Source: Mesorhizobium sp. STM 4661
GTDB taxonomy: Bacteria > Pseudomonadota > Alphaproteobacteria > Rhizobiales > Rhizobiaceae
Direction: 5' to 3'
Assembly (NCBI RefSeq): GCF_000359125.1
Contig: NZ_CAAF010000082.1
Coordinates: forward strand, 310,001-374,000
Length of the DNA stretch: 64,000 nucleotides
Shown: piece by piece, positions 59,927 through 64,000 of the stretch
Position numbering within the stretch: position 1 is the first letter of the stretch
How the letters are laid out: every line of letters starts with the position of its first letter
The notes under the pieces: model-generated
The model's database searches: none
Seen by the model: only the letters and a program-made list of their open reading frames with translations
Told to the model about the DNA's origin: nothing
Position numbers and translations under genes: made by a program

Positions 59927-60916
59927 TCAATAAGGGCAGGCGTTGTCCGACATGTAGTCGTGCACCTTGATGGTGCCGGCGATGATGTCGGCCTTGGCCT
60001 TTTCGACCGCCGCCTTCATCGCATCGTCGACAAGCGCCTTGTTGTTGTCGTCCATGGCGTAGTCGACGCCGCCTTCCTTGAGGCCGAGATCGTTGATGCC
60101 GGCGGTGAACTTGCCGTCCTTGGCGTCCATGAAGGTGCTGTAGACGGCAACGTCGACGCGCTTGACCATCGAGGTCAGCACCTTGCCGGGCTGCAGGCCG
60201 TTCTGGTTGGAATCGACGCCGATGCCGAGCTTGCCGGCGTCGGCCGCTGCCTGCAGCACGCCGACACCGGTGCCGCCGGCCGCCGCGTAGACCACGTCGG
60301 CGCCCTGGTCGATCTGCGTCTTGGCGATTTCGCCGCCCTTGGCCGGATCGTTCCAGGCCGCCGGCGTGTCACCGGTCATGTTCTGGAAGACGTCGGTCGC
60401 ACCGGCCGCCTTGGCGCCGCCGACATAGCCGCAGCCGAACCTGCGGATCAGCGGAATGTCCATGCCGCCGATGAAGCCAACCTTCTTCGACTTGGAGGCC
60501 ATCGCCGCCATCACGCCGACGAGATAGGAGCCTTCCTGCTCCTTGTAGACGAGGGAGCGGACATTGGGCTTGTCGACGACCATGTCGATGATGGCGAATT
60601 TGGTATCAGGGAACTCGGTGGCGATCTTGTCCAGCGCATCCGACCAGGAAAAGCCCGCCATGACGATAGGATTGCGGCCATCCTCGGCGAAACGGCGCAG
60701 CGCCTGCTCGCGCTGGGTGGCGTTGGAGACCTCGAATTCCACATAGGGGATGCCGGTCTCGGTCTTGAACTTTTCGGCGCCGTTGTAGGACGCCTCGTTG
60801 AACGACTTGTCGAACTTGCCGCCGAGATCATAGAGAATCGCGGGCTGGATGTCCGCGGCGAAAGCCGGAAGAACCATTGCAGCTGCGGCCAGGAGGCCGA
60901 GAACGATACGTTTCAT
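59927..60916 (-). CDS. BMP family nucleoside-binding protein
   Basis: A 329-residue periplasmic binding protein of the Bmp/Med (PnrA-like) family. A signal peptide (K-R, I-V-L-G-L-L-A-A-A-A-M-V-L-P, cleavage after A-F-A) is followed by the family's D-L-G-G-K-F-D-K-S-F-N-E-A near 35 and P-I-V-M-A-G-F-S-W near 84. No lipobox cysteine is present, unlike PnrA of spirochetes. The start at 60916 gives the signal peptide; upstream codons are unsupported. It should deliver nucleosides to the ABC transporter encoded at 55456-59097, from which it is separated by slyX. Confidence 0.93.
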   Translation of the reverse strand: MKRIVLGLLAAAAMVLPAFAADIQPAILYDLGGKFDKSFNEASYNGAEKFKTETGIPYVEFEVSNATQREQALRRFAEDGRNPIVMAGFSWSDALDKIATEFPDTKFAIIDMVVDKPNVRSLVYKEQEGSYLVGVMAAMASKSKKVGFIGGMDIPLIRRFGCGYVGGAKAAGATDVFQNMTGDTPAAWNDPAKGGEIAKTQIDQGADVVYAAAGGTGVGVLQAAADAGKLGIGVDSNQNGLQPGKVLTSMVKRVDVAVYSTFMDAKDGKFTAGINDLGLKEGGVDYAMDDNNKALVDDAMKAAVEKAKADIIAGTIKVHDYMSDNACPY

Positions 60917-61146
60917 GTGATCCACACCCTGTCGGTTATTTTTTCCGTTACGCACCGCCTGCCTGCCCGGTTCTCCGGCAGGCATGCGGCATCAGGCAGG
61001 AGTGTCATCCTCCCGCTTGGGGCCAATCTGGCACGGCCCGAAACAAAATTCACGTGGAATTTTGACCCTTTGGAAAAGCGTGGCGCCGCACATCGACGCC
61101 ACGACACATTCCATTCGCCAGAGGCCTCAGGCTTTCGCCAAAGCCA

Positions 61147-61812
61147 TCAGGCGGAGACGGCAGCCGGGATGGCGCAAGTGACGCCGGTGCCCTGCAGGTT
61201 GCAATAGCCATAGGGATTCTTCGCCAGATATTGCTGGTGATCCTCCTCGGCGAAGTAGAACTCGGGTGCCGGCGCGATCTCGGTGGTGATCTTGCCGCGG
61301 CCGGCGCCGCGCAAGGAGGCCTCGTAGGCATCGCGCGAAGCTATCGCCGCCTGGTACTGCGCGTCGCCAAAGGTGTAGATCGCCGAACGGTAGGTGGTGC
61401 CGACATCATTGCCCTGGCGCATGCCTTGCGTCGGGTCGTGGCTCTCCCAGAACAGCTTCAGCAGCTCCGCATAGGAAACGATCTTCGGGTCATGGACGAC
61501 CAGCACGACTTCGGCATGGCCGGTAAGGCCGGTGCAGGTTTCCTGGTAGGTCGGGTTCGGGGTGACGCCGCCGGCATAGCCGACCGCCGTGACCCATACG
61601 CCCTCGACCTGCCAGAACATCCGCTCTGCGCCCCAGAAGCAGCCCAGCCCGAACATCGCCGTCTCCAGCCCCTCGGGATAAGGCCCCTTGAGCGGCTTTT
61701 TCGAGACAAAATGCCTGGATGCCGTCGGGATCGCCTTGGCGCGGCCCGGCAGAGCCTCGGCAGCCTTCGGCAGATTGAGCTTCTTGTTCAGCACGTCGCT
61801 GAGAAAAAACAT
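61147..61812 (-). CDS. msrA: Peptide methionine sulfoxide reductase A
   Basis: A 221-residue enzyme that repairs methionine-S-sulfoxide. The catalytic cysteine is Cys58 in F-G-L-G-C-F-W-G-A-E, with G-Y-A-G-G near 77 and the C-terminal Y-C-N-L-Q giving a resolving cysteine. An additional ~50-residue N-terminal region (M-F-F-L-S-D-V-L-N-K-K) is typical of the alphaproteobacterial form. It is monocistronic. Confidence 0.95.
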   Translation of the reverse strand: MFFLSDVLNKKLNLPKAAEALPGRAKAIPTASRHFVSKKPLKGPYPEGLETAMFGLGCFWGAERMFWQVEGVWVTAVGYAGGVTPNPTYQETCTGLTGHAEVVLVVHDPKIVSYAELLKLFWESHDPTQGMRQGNDVGTTYRSAIYTFGDAQYQAAIASRDAYEASLRGAGRGKITTEIAPAPEFYFAEEDHQQYLAKNPYGYCNLQGTGVTCAIPAAVSA

Positions 61813-61873
61813 TAAGCAGTCTCCCTTCTCTTTATTTGGGATTTCTCTTCGTTTGGGGGCGCCGGAAAGGTCA

Positions 61874-62197
61874 TTACGCTGGCGCAAACCGCCCGGTCGT
61901 CCGCTCTCGCCTGTAGCCGATCATATAGAGAATGAAGGCGAACACCGCGAACACGGCAAAGCCTGGCTGGTTGAGCACAAAGGCGATGACGCCGTCCCAC
62001 AGCAGCGACCCGGCCTTGTCGCGGACGAAGCTTTCGAAGGCGCTTCGCGTATCGGGCGAGGCGGCGAGCCAGCTGGTGTTAAGCGGGGTCAGCACAAGCG
62101 CGGAGGCCGCCACCGATCGGGTTGTATCGAGCACTGCCATGATGACGGAAACCGAAAGCGCCACCATCGCCGCAAGACGGAAAAGAAAGCGGAGCAT
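61874..62197 (-). CDS. Small membrane protein, uncharacterised
   Basis: A 107-residue protein with two hydrophobic helices (about 4-26 and 77-96), a soluble segment between them (T-P-L-N-T-S-W-L-A-A-S-P-D-T-R-S-A-F-E) and a basic end. The start at 62197 has GGGAGGG 9 bases upstream. The N-in/C-in double-span layout does not identify a family. It is 61 bases from msrA on the same strand and could share its transcript. Confidence 0.78.
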   Translation of the reverse strand: MLRFLFRLAAMVALSVSVIMAVLDTTRSVAASALVLTPLNTSWLAASPDTRSAFESFVRDKAGSLLWDGVIAFVLNQPGFAVFAVFAFILYMIGYRRERTTGRFAPA

Positions 62198-62590
62198 CCA
62201 GACCTTCCCTCCCCAGGGACCTTTGCCAGATTTGTCTGTTTCGCACTCAGAGATAGTGCGCGCGCGCATTATTCGCAATCGCGACACGCGAAATTGAAGC
62301 TTCTGATCAATCAGCGTTCATGGAGCCTGCCGCGCATCGCGGGCGCGCAGCCTCGACGGCGTGGCAAAACCACCTTTGCCCGGCAAAGCGAATAGCGCGC
62401 CGTTATGGCTTGGCATTCGACGCCGGATCGACTAGATGAGCCCCGCGCCTGTTGCTTTGATGGCTTGAGCGCGAAGGGCATGTCGTTGGTTGACGGCGCC
62501 CACGGTACGGATATTCCGGACCGGATTTCCAGGGGAGTTGCATGTTCCCCAACCCGCGCGGCGAAACCGGCCGATGCGACATGCCAAGAC
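62198..62590. other. 393-base intergenic region upstream of tRNA-Ser
   Basis: No convincing gene on either strand. It should contain the promoter of the tRNA and of the small membrane protein gene. No clear -10/-35 pair could be fixed. Confidence 0.4.
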
Positions 62591-62680
62591 GGAGAGGTGG
62601 CCGAGTGGTTGAAGGCGCACGCCTGGAAAGTGTGTTTACGGGAGACCGTAACGCGGGTTCGAATCCCGCTCTCTCCGCCA
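62591..62680 (+). tRNA. tRNA-Ser (anticodon GGA)
   Basis: A 90-base class II tRNA. The acceptor stem GGAGAGG pairs with TCTCTCC, the D-loop follows G-T-G-G-C-C-G-A-G-T-G-G-T-T, and the anticodon GGA is at 62635-62637 in the loop CTGGAAA. The long variable arm typical of serine (GGGAGACC region) is present, then the T-arm GGTTCGAATCC. CCA is encoded at 62678-62680. The sequence character changes right after it. Confidence 0.96.
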
Positions 62681-62737
62681 TAATTCCAAAGACCAAATAA
62701 ATATTGCAAAATCAGTCGGATAGCGCCGGCACAACGA

Positions 62738-62764
62738 AGCGTTGTGTCCCAGCGTTGTGTCCCA
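62738..62764 (+). repeat. Tandem 13-bp direct repeat near the tRNA 3' end
   Basis: AGCGTTGTGTCCC occurs twice with a 13-base period (62738 and 62751). The first copy is preceded by CACAACG, which can pair with its CGTTGTG. It lies between tRNA-Ser and the HNH-like gene, 58 bases after the CCA. Confidence 0.7.
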
Positions 62765-62776
62765 ACTGCTGGGAAA

Positions 62777-63559
62777 TTATGCCGAGTCGTCATATGGAAA
62801 GTATTTAAGATAGTCGGGGCCGCTGTTAGTGCTGCCAGTCCGAACGTAAGTCACCTCTTCGCCGCTCCCGCCAGCCCACATTAGGTCGATCGTTTTGCAT
62901 TGAGGCTCATTAAGGAAATTGATGCGGCGCGGCTGTCTAATTCCCCATCTCATTTGCCCGGAATAATCCCCGCCAGGAATACCAAAGCAAAGATTAACGT
63001 GCAGACCGAAGAAATAGAACTTGACGGCCTTTATTTCTCGGGTTTCTGGATGCACTTTCGTTTCGAAAGATAGCCCATCTGATACAGTCACTGGCCCAAA
63101 TCCTAACGGAAAGTATGCACCCCAAAAGGCGGGCCACGCTCCTCCAACTAGTATCTCTTTCCACTCGCGGGGTATGAAACCGTTATTAAAGTGTCCGCAA
63201 GCCGCCAGGCCACAAAACACTTTGAGCATCCACCTTTCAAAGGTAGGGCCATGCACATAGGTTATTGCTGACACCTTAGCCGGCACTTTGTCTATGCTAT
63301 TCAGAACCCGCATTAATCGACCGGCCTGCGTATCCATTGGTTTCAGAGACTTATTGTGGTGCTGGCAAAGGATGGGTGCGGCAAGAGACGAAAGTCCTAT
63401 GGCCTGCATTGTTGAAGGGGGCTGCCACGGCAGCCCACCAATCTTAACTGCTTTGCCTGTACTGCCAAATTCAAGAATGTTACGTGATATATAGTGCTCC
63501 CGACTGATGCCGCCGGCACACGAGCCATATCCCTCAAGGTAGCACTTTCCACTGGCCAT
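62777..63559 (-). CDS. HNH-like zinc-site protein, uncharacterised
   Basis: A 260-residue protein. The N-terminal ~70 residues carry an HNH-type treble-clef pattern: Cys6 and Cys14 (K-C-Y-L-E-G-Y-G-S-C), S-R-E-H-Y-I-S-R near 18-25, then L-C-Q-H-H-N-K-S-L near 66-74. The rest (W-K-E-I-L-V-G-G-A-W-P-A-F-W-G-A-Y-F-P-L-G-F-G) is not recognised. The start at 63559 has GAGGAAC 6 bases upstream. Its codon use is clearly less GC-rich than all neighbours, which with its place next to a tRNA suggests acquisition. Nuclease activity is a guess from the motif. Confidence 0.7.
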   Translation of the reverse strand: MASGKCYLEGYGSCAGGISREHYISRNILEFGSTGKAVKIGGLPWQPPSTMQAIGLSSLAAPILCQHHNKSLKPMDTQAGRLMRVLNSIDKVPAKVSAITYVHGPTFERWMLKVFCGLAACGHFNNGFIPREWKEILVGGAWPAFWGAYFPLGFGPVTVSDGLSFETKVHPETREIKAVKFYFFGLHVNLCFGIPGGDYSGQMRWGIRQPRRINFLNEPQCKTIDLMWAGGSGEEVTYVRTGSTNSGPDYLKYFPYDDSA

Positions 63560-63955
63560 AGAGTAGTTCCTCTCATGTTCCAGACCACCGGGCATCAAGG
63601 GTTCAAGGCGAATAGGGCTCCGCTCACTCCGATGCCAACTTCACAGGCTGGAAGGGCCAATACGCTCCAGCACCCTCATTACCTGAGTCGCGGACCACTT
63701 ACCTCCCCGTGAGGTCTTGGCTCCCATGTCGTTCATGGTTGTGCCTGTAAAAAGACATTGATTGTGTCTCCGCCGCTGGATTTGGCGAGGAGGACATCGG
63801 GGCTAGGTCCCGGTAAGCCCGCGCCATTGGACCACCTGAGGTGGGCACGGGGGGAAGTCCGCCCGCTGTCGCGTAAATTGGAGCGCTCGGGTGATCGACC
63901 CCTTGCGGCGGGTCCGGTGTTGAACCGTCTTGCGGCACAGGAGGATCAAACAACC
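63560..63955. other. 396-base region of unclear content at the island edge
   Basis: Several short frames exist, the longest on the minus strand (63699-63986, 95 codons, proline-rich), but none has a convincing start or known motif. Composition differs from the main chromosome. It may be part of the same acquired segment as the HNH-like gene. Confidence 0.3.
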
Positions 63956-64000
63956 ATGTGGTGGAATGATACAATTCCCGCAACAAGGATGAGTCGCCAT
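63956..64000 (+). CDS. Possible start of a gene cut by the window end
   Basis: An ATG at 63956 follows AGGAGG by 11 bases and opens a frame running to the end of the window (15 codons; begins M-W-W-N-D-T-I-P). The strong ribosome binding site is the only support. The product is not recognisable from so few residues. Confidence 0.35.
   Translation, partial: MWWNDTIPATRMSRH

Noticed and set aside
60961..60983. Hairpin GCCTGCC/GGCAGGC upstream of the BMP gene as a riboswitch or terminator
   Set aside because: Only a 7-bp stem with a 9-base loop, no conserved riboswitch core visible, and no T-run on either strand.
63699..63986. A 95-codon proline-rich minus-strand frame near the window end
   Set aside because: No ribosome binding site or known motif; left as unclear content of the island edge.

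Overview
The window reads as chromosome of a GC-rich alphaproteobacterium of the order Hyphomicrobiales, most like Mesorhizobium. The grounds are the high-GC codon use, the rhizobial form of ribosomal protein S21 with its long basic tail, tandem DUF992 secreted proteins, a complete soxBDAG operon, RIME-like palindromic intergenic repeats, and a high density of ABC transporters, short-chain dehydrogenases and GMC oxidoreductases. There is no rRNA. One tRNA-Ser(GGA) lies near the right end. The species call is inference from these family signatures, not from a search.

Layout. 1-6.9 kb (plus): a sugar-type ABC transporter (one partial permease, one permease, ATPase), followed by two GMC oxidoreductases, an SDR and a Dabb protein; a RIME-like repeat sits between the first GMC gene and the SDR. 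7-11.2 kb: an EamA transporter, an EEP-family hydrolase, a CPA1 antiporter and a GST-like protein. 11.2-18 kb (minus): aldehyde dehydrogenase, iron alcohol dehydrogenase, then a PotABCD/Fe-type ABC transporter with a strong hairpin between the binding-protein and permease genes. 18-18.9 kb: a PIN toxin with a DUF7662-like antitoxin. 19-23.8 kb: a PuuA-like glutamine synthetase, an APC permease and an N-formylglutamate amidohydrolase, divergent from an RpiR regulator. 24-29 kb: an NTF2-like protein and an RND efflux pair. 29-34 kb: a quinone-oxidoreductase-like MDR protein, SDR plus MaoC, a membrane protein, and a TetR regulator next to a small exported protein whose promoter is flanked by matching palindromes.

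34-40 kb (minus): sarcosine oxidase operon soxB-orf-soxD-soxA-soxG, with an extra uncharacterised gene between soxB and soxD. 40-45.5 kb: SDR, SET-domain protein, rpsU, TPR lipoprotein, two DUF992 proteins, MFS transporter. 45.5-50.2 kb (minus): coaBC, a FitA/VapC-type toxin-antitoxin locus with two antitoxin-like genes and a large palindrome over its promoter, ubiB and ubiE. 50.3-60.9 kb: a nucleoside uptake and salvage region (add, upp, deoA, a purine nucleoside phosphorylase, cdd, a BMP-type nucleoside ABC transporter), interrupted by a retropepsin-like protease gene and a slyX pair; a 7-bp repeat array with inverted arms separates add from upp. 61-62.2 kb: msrA and a small membrane protein. 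62.6 kb to the end: tRNA-Ser followed at once by a visibly different, less GC-rich segment encoding an HNH-like protein, which looks like the edge of an integrated element.

The best candidates for a second look are the two toxin-antitoxin loci with their operators, the paired palindromes around the exported-peptide promoter, the repeat array between add and upp, the unknown gene inside the sox operon, and the island edge at the tRNA. Start sites were chosen by family alignment from memory, ribosome binding sites and overlaps; all family calls were made by eye without database searches.
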